This document shows, piece after piece, positions 31,601 through 42,419 of a stretch of 64,000 nucleotides of DNA (positions are counted from its first letter, which is position 1; every line of letters begins with the position of its first letter). Below the pieces are notes generated by a model, which had not been told where the DNA came from, ran no database searches, and saw only the letters and a list, made by a program, of their open reading frames with translations. Location: positions 57,173,369 to 57,237,368 of the forward strand of contig OX442314.1 in the NCBI GenBank assembly GCA_949358305.1, given 5' to 3'. This DNA is from Strigamia acuminata (taxonomy: Eukaryota; Arthropoda; Chilopoda; Geophilomorpha; Linotaeniidae). The position numbers and the translations under genes were made by a program.

Positions 31601-31894
31601 ATTTTTTCAGAATTGTCCTTGTGTATTGTTTAAGTATACGTTTTCGCAATCGAGAGCAGTTGTGGATAACTGGAAAACGCGAAATTTGTGGGTAAACAGA
31701 AAACCTGAAGTGGTAGAGATCTTGGTAACCTCGTGTGTGGACTCTGATTGGCCGTGAACGTAATAAAAATCCGTAGGATGATGGTCATTTATGTTTGATT
31801 TTGAGTAGTACGGACACTTGGAATAACTCGGAAATTACTCTAACGAATTGGTTAGTCGGATGGTTCGCGTCAACGGGAATTTCGAAAAAGATAC

Positions 31895-32085
31895 GGTACA
31901 AACAACAATAAGTGCTGAAATTGAATCAGGCGCCATCTATTGTTCAAAACAATAAGAAAAAGTCATGACGTATTACCTCGGACTTTACGTAGTACTTCTA
32001 GAACATGCGATAAAGTTCCAGTTCAATCGCCAGGTGACTTTGGTTGGTACTGTCGTCCGCACGTGAAATCTACTGACCAGTCGTA
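31895..32085 (+). repeat. Deleted copy of the 34.2-34.6 kb segment
   Basis: Matches 34,190-34,566 closely (shared blocks ATAAGTGCTGAAATTGAAT, GGCGCCATCTATTG, TCATGACGTATTACCTCGGA) but lacks about 177 bp of the middle. The join occurs where short TTGT repeats flank the missing part in the longer copy. Confidence 0.8.
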
Positions 32086-32127
32086 CACAAGATAGAGGTG
32101 GATACTGAATACGAAGACAGATAATAC

Positions 32128-32702
32128 CACAGACCTAAATACACTAGACTGCGAACTTTACATTGGGCCTAGCTTGTGAGCGGAGGAGGCATTGTTGTCA
32201 GATAGTGACGTCACTGATTCGCTCCAACTTCCTGTTGTCTTAAATTTGTGAATTTAATAAAATTTTGTGTTATTTTCCGGTCAAATTTGTAAATGAAATA
32301 TAATTTAGAGTCATTAGCAACTGAAATTCGTAAATTTCACTTAATTTCGAGTGATTTTCAAATTCGAGTTATTTTCAAATTCGAGTCATTTTCATCAAAG
32401 TTCGATTCGTTTTCATCAAAATTCGATTCGTTTTCATCAAAATTCGAGTATTTTCATCAAAATTGAATTCATTTTCATCTAAATTTGAGTTATTTTCATC
32501 AAAATTTCAGTCATTTTCAAATAGGATTCATTTTCATTAAAATTCGAGTCATTTTCGTTTGGAAATTTTGCTTGTATGCTGATTTCAGGCAGCCATAGCG
32601 TTGACAGGAAGTGACAGATACTATAGTGCTGCCACTTCCGGTAATCCATACGCCTCTTACCCACAATCCCTCAGTTCGCAGTCTATTGTATTTAGGTCTG
32701 TG
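32128..32702. mobile_element. Non-autonomous DNA element, CACAGACCTAAATACA ends
   Basis: Long inverted ends (CACAGACCTAAATACA, then TAGACTGCGAACT) and a 7-bp target duplication ATAATAC on both sides (32,121-32,127; 32,703-32,709). Length is 575 bp. The interior is repeats of a TTTTCATCAAAATTCGA-like unit, with no transposase. The superfamily is not settled by a 7-bp duplication. A short relative lies at 55,066-55,145. Confidence 0.8.
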
Positions 32703-32870
32703 ATAATACTAAAGATGTTTGATTAATTTATTTTATTATTTACTATTAATTATTAATTTGTAAATACAGTAATCCATTTATTTTGCACAATCAAACTAAA
32801 ATATTTTTTTAAAAGTGGTTGCCATTTGTAATTACAACACCTGCACACTTTCAACCAGCGCACGAGAAAC

Positions 32871-32951
32871 TCAACAGGTGCGAGAGCTGCATACCTGTAA
32901 GTGCATCGTAGTTGCAGTGCAGTGAACAGCCTCTGCAGGGGCAGCTGGTCA
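32871..32951 (+). repeat. Dispersed GGCAGCTGGTCA repeat, copy 2
   Basis: Shares CTCAACAGGTGC, GTGCATCGTAGTTGCAG and GCAGGGGCAGCTGGTCA with the other copies; the left block is degraded. Confidence 0.6.
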
Positions 32952-33433
32952 CAAGCCCAAAGTCGAATTTTATTCTGAAAATTTCAAATTTAATTCTAGA
33001 CTCTTAATTTTTATGCACAACACAGTAGTGTAATAATAATTGGGCGCCATGTTTATACCGTAATAGTTCATGCACGTCTTTATTATTCTTGGGTTTTGTT
33101 ATTACCGTAAAATTCCCATCTTTAGACACGGTTTTTTGGAAAAATAGTTAGCTATCAATCAGAATGCTGAATAATAATCAAACTGGAAATGGAAAAAACC
33201 ACGAGCTAAAAACATAAAAACAATAACAAACGACATTGGAACAGTCAGAGAATGTTGGAGATTTTTTTTTGTTGCCGTTGACCACCACTGGGGATGAACG
33301 TCGCATGGACGTGGTATGACGCGATGAAACGCGAGGTCAACGCATTAATAATAGCCAATCAGAGTATTTTGTATAATCCATTGTGTTATATTTAAGTCTT
33401 GGCATTTGTAAAGTAAAATCACTTATCATTTCA
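32952..33433. other. Gene-free stretch
   Basis: AT-rich, no supported gene. GTCGCATGGACGTGGTATGACGCGATG near 33,301 is a short imperfect repeat. Confidence 0.4.
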
Positions 33434-33744
33434 ACAAATACTTTAGATTCTTGTACACGTCCCGCAAAATGAAAATCTTGGCCATGACAGCATCGGTTAA
33501 CGAACCGCATCTGCGTATGTAAACATCGCTCAAACTGTGTGCCAACAAAAACTGCAAAATCTTGCCCGAAACCACGCGAATTAAACCTTACGTTCTGAAT
33601 TGCGTGGTATCTGGCGAAATTTTGCAGTTTTTGTTGGCGCACAGTTTGAGCGATGTTTACATACGCAGATGCGGTTCGTTAACCGATGCTGTAACGGCCA
33701 AGATTTTCATTTTTGGGGACGTGTACAGGAATTTAAAGTATTTG
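33434..33744. pseudogene. Head-to-head inverted LRR gene fragments
   Basis: Two copies of the same C-terminal piece of LRR gene A, pointing in opposite directions: 33,434-33,582 on the minus strand and 33,597-33,744 on the plus strand. Only 14 bp lie between them. Both match gene A near 37,020-37,175 (shared TTTTGCAGTTTTTGTTGGC and ATGCGGTTCGTTAACCGATG). Neither copy is a complete gene. A transcript in either direction would fold into a near-perfect 148-bp hairpin. Arm identity looks higher than the identity of either arm to gene A, implying that the inversion followed the first duplication or that the arms have been homogenised. Confidence 0.9.
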
Positions 33745-34189
33745 TTATGCAATTACATAACGGGGGTTTCGGACAGGACAGGAATGACTGTGCGAGGAAC
33801 TGTTGGAAATCAGTCGGTCAACAAATACAACAAGTCGTAAGGGTTAAATGATTACGAGTGATTATTAGCTTATTATAGTAAATCCGACCGCGGATCTATC
33901 GATATTATCGCACAATCTTAAGCACATTTTGCACATATAAATGAGGGTTTTTGGCGTCAATATCTAAAATTCCATTGCCCTTTTTGATAATGTTTGTTTG
34001 TAAATAATGTGTACATAATGCTGCTATTTTTTGGCCCTATGTGCCCTAAATAAAAAAATTAAAATGTATTTTATATAGATCTGAAAGAAATATAACAAAA
34101 AATTGGTTTGAAATTATTTTAGCATTGTCTTAATGGCCAATCAAAGTTAACTCTTAATTTTTCGTATGGCTGCCTAATTTGTGGTGAAA

Positions 34190-34566
34190 TGCGAAAAAGA
34201 TTCAGTACAACAACAACAATAAGTGCTGAAATTGAATTAGGCGCCATCTATTGTCCCAAAACAAATACAGCTGACGTGATTGGCCGATTTTTCCGAGTGG
34301 TTGTTGGTGGTGCCACCAGTCCATCCCGATTTCCACGTGCAAAACTACTACTATATGCAGTCCCGGTGTCCGCAAGAGGAAACAGCATTATTGCTTCAAA
34401 TCATGGGAACAAAAAGAAATCAACGGAACAACTTGTTCAAAACAATAAGAAAAAATCATGACGTATTACCTCGGACTTTACGTAGTACTTCTAGAACATT
34501 CGATAAAGTTCCAGTTCATTCGCCCGGTGACTTTGGTTGGTACTGTCGTCCACACGTGAAATCTAT
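34190..34566 (+). repeat. Longer copy of duplicated segment
   Basis: Parent-like copy of 31,895-32,085, with the 177 bp missing there. It covers part of the hypothetical ORF at 34,355-34,711. Confidence 0.8.
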
Positions 34567-34711
34567 GTCAGATTTATGTTCAAGTAACGTCCGATTTTCA
34601 CCACAAGATCTATTGCAACTCAAACGTACGTACAAGTTTCCCACGAACGATAATGTCATTTTTCGTGCAAATTACTACTGTATTAGAAACTCAACAAAAT
34701 CGATTAATTGA
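34355..34711 (+). CDS. Hypothetical 118-residue protein
   Basis: I do not recognise it. The frame opens at ATG 34,355, encodes a basic protein (around TIRKNHDVLPRTLRSTSRT) with an aromatic C-terminal part (DFGWYCRPHVK; RANYYCIRNST), and stops before LRR gene A. The frame extends upstream of the ATG to a stop at 34,277, so it may be the last exon of a larger gene. Part of it is duplicated at 31.9 kb, where the frame is broken. There are no membrane or signal features. Confidence 0.3.
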   Translation: MQSRCPQEETALLLQIMGTKRNQRNNLFKTIRKNHDVLPRTLRSTSRTFDKVPVHSPGDFGWYCRPHVKSMSDLCSSNVRFSPQDLLQLKRTYKFPTNDNVIFRANYYCIRNSTKSIN

Positions 34712-34807
34712 TGGATGAATTGATTGATTAATGACTTGCACATTTTGTTTTTTTCTTTATATGTAAGAAGTCGATTTTAATTCATAATTATTTTACAGAT
34801 TATTATA

Positions 34808-37359
34808 ATGCCTGCAAAGAAATCGCCTGTAAATCTGGAAACAATATGTTTGAATATAATTGCTGAAAAGATCGAGACACACTGGGAAATGCTTCGTAAG
34901 TTATCTGTTAATTTGAATTTGGTTTTTAAATTTGTTTAATTTAATTTTATTTAATTTAATTTTAATATTTACAGCCCCTTTTGCAGTCGAGATGTTGTAC
35001 TCAATGATGAAGAAAGCTGGTCACAACCGCCGTGTAAACTTGAGGGACTGTTTGATTGGTCTTAGAACACGAAAACTCGATGACTTGGATTTGTTTATTA
35101 ATAGAAATTTGCCGAGTGATGTTGATTCTATACTTGGAAGAATAAGTGGAGTTTGTAGAGTAAGTTCAAACAGTAAGAAGCCATAATTTATGTCACTTTC
35201 TGTACAGAAGAATGCCGAATGTAGTACTCTGTATTTAGTGTGACATTTAGCCTGTGTGGGGATTCGACCATGCAAGCTGCGATCTGTGGGATGACTTTCT
35301 TGAGAATCCAACCTTGCATTTGTACTGAGAACTGGGAAAACCACAGAACAATAGTGATCTAATTTTTATAGATTTTTATTAATTTTTTAAATCTAATTTT
35401 AATGACTTTTAACAAATTTTTATTGAATTTTTATTTTCAGTTACAGTCGAGGTCATAAAAATCGTCCCGGTGAAGCTTATCAATTTGACACAACATATCA
35501 GTGAGTTTTTGCACTACCGGGTGGATACAGCCAAAAACGGTCATTCTGCAGGTGAACTTCAAGCTGGACTGGGACGATTTTTATGACCACAACTGTACAA
35601 TAGCAGTCATAAAATTGTCGCCTTCTGTGAGTAAATACTAAATTATTTTTAAATTTGGGATGGCAACCACATTTCGTTGGAAGATAAAGAATTTTTATGC
35701 ACCATGTACCCGCACGATGCAAAAGGGATGCAATAAACGGGCCTAAATACAAACAGCTTCACGGTAATAAGACACATTACTATTTTGGCCGTTTTTATAT
35801 ACGGCATAAACAGCATAAACCGAGACTTTGAACGCACCTGTTGTCTTGTTTATAGATTTAGTAAACATGAAACAAATCAACTACGTAATTTCAAACAAAT
35901 TTTTTAAATCTTGCTTTGTGTGCACATTTCAATGTGTTTTATTCACAATTTGCATTTTTTGCAAATATTTTTCTATTTAATATTAATAAGAATTATTTAC
36001 ATGCTTTATTACTGAATTAATCCATCTTTGTCAATTGTCAGTGACCTCTAACTCCAGTGTGACCACAGATTATGGTGTGACCACACTTTTAAAATTTTTT
36101 CCTCTCTTCTATCAGCAATGCACAAAAATTTTAAATAAATAAATTCTCATTGTAAAAGTAATATCCGTACTTTCATATTTCTCAATTCCTCGTTCACGGC
36201 AATGTTTAAATTATTTATTCTATAATTTTTTTACATTTATTTCCAGAACCTTCAGGAGTTAAGCCTGACCGGTATTCCGCCAATCTCCGAGGCCATTTTG
36301 CTCAACTTGATACCCAGCATTCCCAAAATAAAAAAAATTATCCTGAGCACAACTTGTTGTTCAGATCAAGTGCTAATCCTAATGAATGACCACAGTTTAC
36401 AACTGCAGCATCTGGATGTCTCGCACTGTCCCGTCACCGACGTTGGAATCAAGTCCCTCTCCCGGATAAATACCAACATCCAATTTCTACTCATTCAACG
36501 CACGAACATCACGCTAAGCGGAGGTTTACACATTCTGAAAACCTTCACCGCCTTAATCGAGTTTAGTTTCCACCTAACCGGCGACATCATACGCTCCTTC
36601 AAACACAACGAGCTCATTTCACCGCATCTCAACCTTCAGTCGTTGTTACCCTACGAGATATCGTCGCCGCACGAGATGGCAATCACCGCCAAACTCTTTC
36701 CCGAGTTACAGCGCATCGATTCCCGCTACATGAAAACGGGGTTCGCGCAGTTAGCCAAATTTCCGAAGCTAAAAACGTTCAATATCCATCACTTCTCGAG
36801 GTCAGTAAGCGCCGAAGGAAGCATCATCTCTGCGGTTCTCCGGAGCGTTAGTCGCTCTTTGACCCGCTTGTTCTTGCAGAACGTTCGCGAACTGGACGTC
36901 GGCGTGATCGGCCGCTGTTTTCCGTTGCTTCAGGTTTTGACACTACACGAGATGACGATTAGCGACAAGTCAGAAGGGTCTCCCGATGCGTTTCGTTACT
37001 TGCGGGAATTGGACCTCGATGTTCTGAATTGCGTGGTTTCGTGCGAGATTTTGCAGTTTTTGTTGGCGCACAGTTTGAGCAATGTTTACATATGCAGATG
37101 CGGTTCGTTAACCGATGAAGTCATGGCCAAGATTTTTATTTTGGGGGACGTTTATAGGAGTTTAAAGTATTTGTTCCTTGTTGAATGCAATAACGTAACG
37201 GGGATTTCGGTGATGACGCTGCTGTTGGGACAGGACAGGAATGACTTGCGGGAGCTCTATATTATTGATTGTGCTCGGATTTCCGATTCAGAGCGACATC
37301 GCTTCGAAGAAGTTGTCAGAACGGAGAATTTAGATTTGCGGATTAATTGGCAATTCTGA
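34808..37359 (+). CDS. LRR protein A, candidate BC-box substrate receptor
   Basis: A three-exon gene: 34,808-34,895, 34,975-35,159 and 36,247-37,359. Donors (GTAAGT twice) and AG acceptors keep phase throughout and give 461 residues. The N terminus has NLETICLNIIAEKI, matching the BC-box pattern LxxxCLxxI known from VHL and ZYG11-type proteins that bind elongin C and cullin-2. The body is AMN1/F-box-type leucine-rich repeats (LQHLDVSHCPVTDVGIKSL; LKYLFLVECNNVTGISV). It is homologous to genes B and C, which are intronless and longer in their repeats. The ubiquitin-ligase role is inferred from the motif and repeats. A TA-flanked small element sits in intron 2. Other reading: an LRR protein of unknown role. 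Confidence 0.8.
35444..35595. mobile_element. Small Tc1/mariner-like element in LRR-A intron 2
   Basis: 152 bp with ends CAGTCGAGGTCATAAAAAT and the mirror ATTTTTATGACCACAACTG, flanked by TA on both sides. It has no coding capacity. Confidence 0.8.
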
Positions 37360-37468
37360 TTGGGCAGGAGAAACTCTAGATTAAAGTTATAAATAAATAA
37401 ATAAATAAATAAATAAATATGGAAACCAGGAGTTAAAAATCATTTTGTTGTTTGTATCATTTTTAAGT

Positions 37469-37583
37469 AGCTGCATTCAAAAAGTCTAAAACGACTCGTT
37501 TGTCATTTCGTGTTGATACGTGTGAAGTCATTCCCATTGAATAACATGGGAATGACGTCACACGTATCAACATGAATGCAGCT
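37469..37583. mobile_element. Small foldback element
   Basis: Ends AGCTGCATTCA / TGAATGCAGCT enclose long arms (GTTGATACGTGTGAAGTCAT and its mirror, with a 6-bp ATGGGAATGAC variant) around a short loop. The same end motif occurs in the larger element at 45.6-46.5 kb. Confidence 0.65.
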
Positions 37584-37689
37584 AGTGTAAAGTTTTTATT
37601 GATCATGGAAATTGTTCATTAATGTTTCGAAATGGGGGGTGCGTCTTAGATTAGACTTACAGTAAATACTTGAATAGAACGCAAATTTA

Positions 37690-38460
37690 CTTCCGGTAAT
37701 TTTTTTTAAGTGTTTTTGATCAATTCAGACATTAATTTTAATTGGTTTGTTCAAGCTAGACATCTATTTTAGTTGGTTTGTTCAATCTCACAAATTCACG
37801 ACAATTCGATAGTTTGACAGCCGAATTTAAATACAATAAGAAAACGGAATATTTATTAAGTAGACTTTTATTCACTGCAATACACACAATCTGTCCAGAT
37901 TAATGAGAACTACTAACAAGGATTTGTTGAAAGATTCAGATTTCCATTAATTTCTTAGCATCCGTTGAATTCCACCTCAAAATCTAAGTTTTCAATTCGA
38001 ATGCGTGAATACATTTGAATTTTATGATTAGGTGAAGCAGTTGCAACACGAGAGCAACGGTTTAAAATGGAAAATGGAAAATGGAAAAAACATCAACATT
38101 CGTATTGTAAAATGTACAAAAATTTATATATAAGTTTGCACTTCTTTCAATATTTTTTCCGAATTTATTAAAAGTATTGACAAATCTCAGCCAATAGAAA
38201 CAATCGATCAATCATGGCGCAACAACATTGCATTCCTGCGATTTTCAACACGATTTTCCGTCGAGAGCTAGCTATAGACAGATATCTGTTGTCAGGGCAT
38301 GGATTTCTGTGTGTCCAGGATCCCCAAAAGCCTTCATCTGGCCCTGAATACATGCATGTATTGTTTGATAGTGGGTGATAATTGTTTTTTAACTGCTCCA
38401 CCCTTGGACGAACACTAGTGTTCGTCCAAGCTCCACCATAGACACTCATTTGTGTAAATG
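37690..38460 (-). pseudogene. LRR gene relic with the body deleted
   Basis: On the minus strand, 38,460-38,090 matches the promoter side of LRR genes B and C. Then, across a run of TGGAAAA repeats (about 38,068-38,092), the sequence jumps to the last 35 or so codons (ending near 37,962) and the shared 3' flank. The remaining C terminus still reads IENLDFEVEF before its stop. More than 1 kb of coding sequence is gone. Confidence 0.8.
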
Positions 38461-38502
38461 CATGTTGACTATAAACTACCATACTCGTATAATCTGGGGT
38501 TA

Positions 38503-39167
38503 AGCTAAGTTCACATGTGCGCGTCAAGGCCGACGCGTATAGCTGTAGACGCGCCTAGGAATCGCGAGGCTTTGCAGCGCGTGTCAACCACGCGCATCAA
38601 CCAATTTTTTGATTCCCATGCAGCACAAAAACTAAAATTGTTAAGTTGCTTAAAAAGTGATTTTTTTTTGGATTTTTGGATTTTTGGATTATTAATTTAA
38701 AGAATATTTAATTGTTTTTTAAAGTGGGAAAAGTTGAAAATTTGGTGGATTTTTGTGTTATGCTTGCTCGACGGGAAATTGCAATCTCCCCGGCCGCAGC
38801 AGGCGAGCATTGAGCGGCATGTAATTTCCGCGCGCACCGTCGAAACGATTGTATTTTTTTATGAACTCTTTTTTTCTTGTATTGTTTTTCGTGTATTGTT
38901 TTGACGTGAAAACAATTCATTTCAATAGAATACGTCTGTTTTCAATGTAAAAATCAGTGATTTCATTGGAAAACGAAGGTGGCAACGCGTGGTCGCGCGC
39001 GTCAAAGTTGAAAATTTTCAACTTTTGGCGTTCGCGCGATTTTGCGGAATTCGTCCGCTTGCGGCGCGGCGACGTATGGTCAACGTTTTGCATTCACATG
39101 TGACGCGTGCGACACTCGCATCGAACGCGCGAAACGCGCGCGTCAACGCGCACATGTGAACTTAGCT
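38503..39167. mobile_element. PIF/Harbinger-like non-autonomous element
   Basis: 665 bp with ends AGCTAAGTTCACATGTGCGCG and its mirror, flanked by TTA on each side. The related sites at 41,775 and 60,840 lack it (the latter reads GGGATTAGAGTTTCCC on the minus strand, one TTA). Three-bp TTA duplications are characteristic of this superfamily. The interior is rich in CGCGCG blocks and has no transposase. Confidence 0.85.
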
Positions 39168-39744
39168 TTAGGGTTTCCCAAAACCATCACTGAAAACCAC
39201 AGTTTTTACTTTTTCATTTTTTCTAAGTTTTCTTAATTGAAGCATTATGAAATGAATCTTTCTAATTTGTAAAGAAAAATCAATCAAATTAAGCAAGTTT
39301 TTTATTGTATTTTTTATTGTATTCTTTGATTAAATATTTATATATTTATAAAAAACAAGAGTATTTCTGAATTTCTGATAAACATAAACACAGTTTAATA
39401 CAAAAACCCGTCAAATAAATATTTAATTTAAAAAAAAAATGAAATAAAAGTGACTTACCGTAAATTCTTATATGAACTAACGCTAATTTACAGTACTTCC
39501 AATAATTTTTATTTTTTTTAGTGTTTTTGGTCAATTTAGACATTTATTTTAATTGGTTTGTTCAAGCTAGACATCTATTTTAGTAGGTTTGTTCAATCTC
39601 ACAAATTCATAACAATTCGATAGTTCGACAGACGAATTTAAATAAGAAAACGGAATATTTATTAAGTAAGACAGATTGTCCAGATTAATGAGAACTACTA
39701 ACAAGAATTGTTGAAAGATTCAGATTTCCATTAATTTCTTTACA

Positions 39745-41133
39745 TCACTTGAATTCAGGGCCGTTCCTAGTAAATATCTGGGGTGAGGCGAGCATTAAAA
39801 ATGCCGCCCCCCCCCCCCCCAAAAAAAAAAAAAAAAAAAAAAAAAAAACATATTTCTGAATACGGTCGAAACGGCCCTGCTTGAATTCCACCTCGAAATC
39901 TAAGTTTTCAATTCGAATGTGTGAGTACATTTGAATTTTATGATGAGCTGGAGCAGTCATAATATGAAAGCAATTGTTTAATATCAATTTATTCAACGGA
40001 TTTCGCATTTCTATCAATCTCCCGATTGAATAAAAGGTAATCTCATGACAGTCCTTAAGCTTCAAAAGTTTGAGATTATTAAGTGCGTCCAACCGAACAA
40101 GTTCCAACAGCAAATTGTCAGTAAGTGTCGGACAATGGATTAAATGTAACTCTTCTAATCTGCTTCGTAAATATACAGTATCGCCGGTTTCCCTGAAAAT
40201 GGTACAATTAGTTAAAATTAATTTCTGCAACAATGGACATAAGCGGTGAATAAGTGAAACGTTGACCGACTGAACTACAAACAAATTCAAAAAGGTTAGT
40301 CGCTGCATTATGTCGTGCTTGTAGCTAGACGGTTCCAACCGAGAATTCACATTTCTATTAGAGTCAACAGAAAAAGCATGGCAATGAGGAAAACTGGACT
40401 TGAGAAACACAACGTCATCTTCTTCAATACTCATATTAGGATTAATTGTCACATGTCCTTCTAATGAAAAAGGGCGCAATTGTTTGCCTGAAACAAACTG
40501 TCGTTTCAACAGAGGTAACAATTGGTTCCAGCGAGTGGTTTTAAACACTTTCAAATTGGGCAGTTCGTTTAGAATGTGCAAACACCCGTGGGACGTGACC
40601 TTGCAGAAGCAGACATCCAAATACTCCAGTTTGACACAACGAGACAATGCAGAGAGTCCGACATCAGTAAAGTGAAGACAATCATTCAGGTCGAGATGTT
40701 GTAATTGTCGACAATGTCGAGCGATTGCTACTCCAACTGGATCCGTGCAGTGTGGATAGGCCAAGCGTAATCGTTGAATTTGTGGTAAACGACACAGCAG
40801 TTCGATCACAGATCGACAGGTGATACTGATAAGTGACTCGAAAAACAAGTCTAAATCAACGAGTTGTTCACAAACTCGACTTATCTTGTCCAGCACAAGT
40901 TCCATGGGCAGTTGAAACACATACAATTTCTTCAAACGTTTGGTGCCTGGGCGGATGAATACGTCTGATGACAGTGCCGTGCTATGGTGAAATTGTACAA
41001 CGCATCTTTGATACACTTCATCGATAAACATGTCAGGCTGATCCACTAGTTTGTGTTCCAGTTTGAAGTAATTAACGCTAACCACATCTAAACATAATTG
41101 TTTCAGACTCGAGACGGATTTTCGGTATGGCAT
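39745..41133 (-). CDS. LRR protein B, C terminus extended by an inserted element
   Basis: An intronless 462-residue ORF, sister to gene C in the other duplication arm. The N terminus SLKQLCLDVVSV fits the BC-box pattern, followed by a leucine-rich repeat body (LQHLDLNDCLHFTDVGLSAL; LEYLDVCF). The last 44 codons come from a 124-bp hAT-type insertion plus its 8-bp target duplication. The sum is 132 bp, so the frame is kept and translation reaches the original stop. The added part holds a poly-Phe run from the A-rich tract and a Gly-rich run from the C tract, so the frame depends on homopolymer length. Compared with gene C and the 37.8-kb relic, the 3' flank has lost about 25 bp including one AATAAA, though a second remains. 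Role as a ubiquitin-ligase adaptor is inferred. Confidence 0.8.
   Translation of the reverse strand: MPYRKSVSSLKQLCLDVVSVNYFKLEHKLVDQPDMFIDEVYQRCVVQFHHSTALSSDVFIRPGTKRLKKLYVFQLPMELVLDKISRVCEQLVDLDLFFESLISITCRSVIELLCRLPQIQRLRLAYPHCTDPVGVAIARHCRQLQHLDLNDCLHFTDVGLSALSRCVKLEYLDVCFCKVTSHGCLHILNELPNLKVFKTTRWNQLLPLLKRQFVSGKQLRPFSLEGHVTINPNMSIEEDDVVFLKSSFPHCHAFSVDSNRNVNSRLEPSSYKHDIMQRLTFLNLFVVQSVNVSLIHRLCPLLQKLILTNCTIFRETGDTVYLRSRLEELHLIHCPTLTDNLLLELVRLDALNNLKLLKLKDCHEITFYSIGRLIEMRNPLNKLILNNCFHIMTAPAHHKIQMYSHIRIENLDFEVEFKQGRFDRIQKYVFFFFFFFFLGGGGAAFLMLASPQIFTRNGPEFK
39756..39879. mobile_element. hAT-type MITE inside the LRR-B coding end
   Basis: 124 bp with ends CAGGGCCGTT and AACGGCCCTG and an exact 8-bp duplication CTTGAATT (39,748-39,755; 39,880-39,887). 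It holds about 15 C followed by about 27 A. It is absent from gene C and from the 37.8-kb relic. Confidence 0.9.
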
Positions 41134-41400
41134 GTCGACACGCAGTTGAAATAAGTTGTAAACTGTTTGTATCTCGTTCCTGAAACGAGTTGAATATGTT
41201 ATGGATTAAATAACGAGGTTTATCGAACGTTTACCTTAATCAAGATGCGATTTTACCCACGATGTTTGTTATGGCACCACTAAAAAACTTCGTGGGCGAA
41301 TGTTTTCACTCTCGCTTTTAGTGAGGTCGCTATTGGCTGCTCCGAATGTCAACGAAACGGATTGTTAAAAAGATGGAAAAAGCATCAAAACTTGTATAGT
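41134..41400 (-). promoter_or_regulatory. Shared upstream region of LRR-B
   Basis: Nearly the same sequence lies upstream of gene C (61,225-61,472, inverted), including AGTTTTTTAGTGGTGCC and the AAACGAGTTGAATATG block. Conservation may reflect recent duplication only. No clear TATA box was found. Confidence 0.4.
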
Positions 41401-42419
41401 AAAATGTACAAAAAAAAATTATATATAAGTTTGCACTTCTTTCAATTTTTTTTACGAATTTATTAAAAGTTATTAAAAATCTCAGCCAGTGGAATCAATC
41501 GACCAATCATGGCGCAAGAACATTGCATTCCTGCGATTTTCAACACGATTTTCTGTCGAGAGACAGACAGATATCTATTGTCAGGGCATGGATTTCTGTG
41601 TGTCTAGGATCCCCAAAAGCCTTCATCTGGCCCTGAATACATGCATGTATTGTATGATACAAGTAGTATTGTGGTATCTTCTGGGGGTGATAATTGTTTT
41701 TTAACTGCTCCACCATAGACAGCACTCAATTGTGTAAATGCATGTTGATTATAAACTCCCATACTCGTATAATTTGGGATCAGTGTTTCCCAAAACCAGC
41801 ACTGAAAAGTGAAAACCACAGTTTTTACTTTTTCACTTTTCTAAGTTTTCTAATTGAAGCATTACGAAATTAATCTTTCTAATTTGTAAAGAAAAATCAG
41901 TCATATTAAGCAAGTTTTTTATTGTATTTTTTTATTTTATTTTTTGATTAAATATTTATAATTCACATTTGTCAGATATGGTAAGTCAGTCAATACTCTT
42001 AGTTATTTGAATGGTTATATCTGCAAAAATTATAAATATTTTATTTTAAAAAAAAAATACAATAAAAGTGACTTATTTAATACAACCAATTTTACAAATT
42101 AAAAAGATTAATTTTACATTAGTACGGTACTCAATTCGGAAAAATAAAAAAGGATAAAAAGCCGAGGATTTCAAGAATTGTGATTACCCCATACTCTAAA
42201 TACTCTTTCTTTTACATTAAATCATTTTTTTTATTATCAAAATTGACAGTTGTTGATTCAAACAGCCAATTATGTTTTCACAGCTTGCCCTTAACATGAT
42301 AATTTTAATTTAAAAGAAAAAAAGGAATTAATCAAAAATGTTTACTGTCTTCAACTAAATCTCACTACAGAACATTGAATAACAAAACACACAAGAACAA
42401 TAAAGACATCCATCAACTA

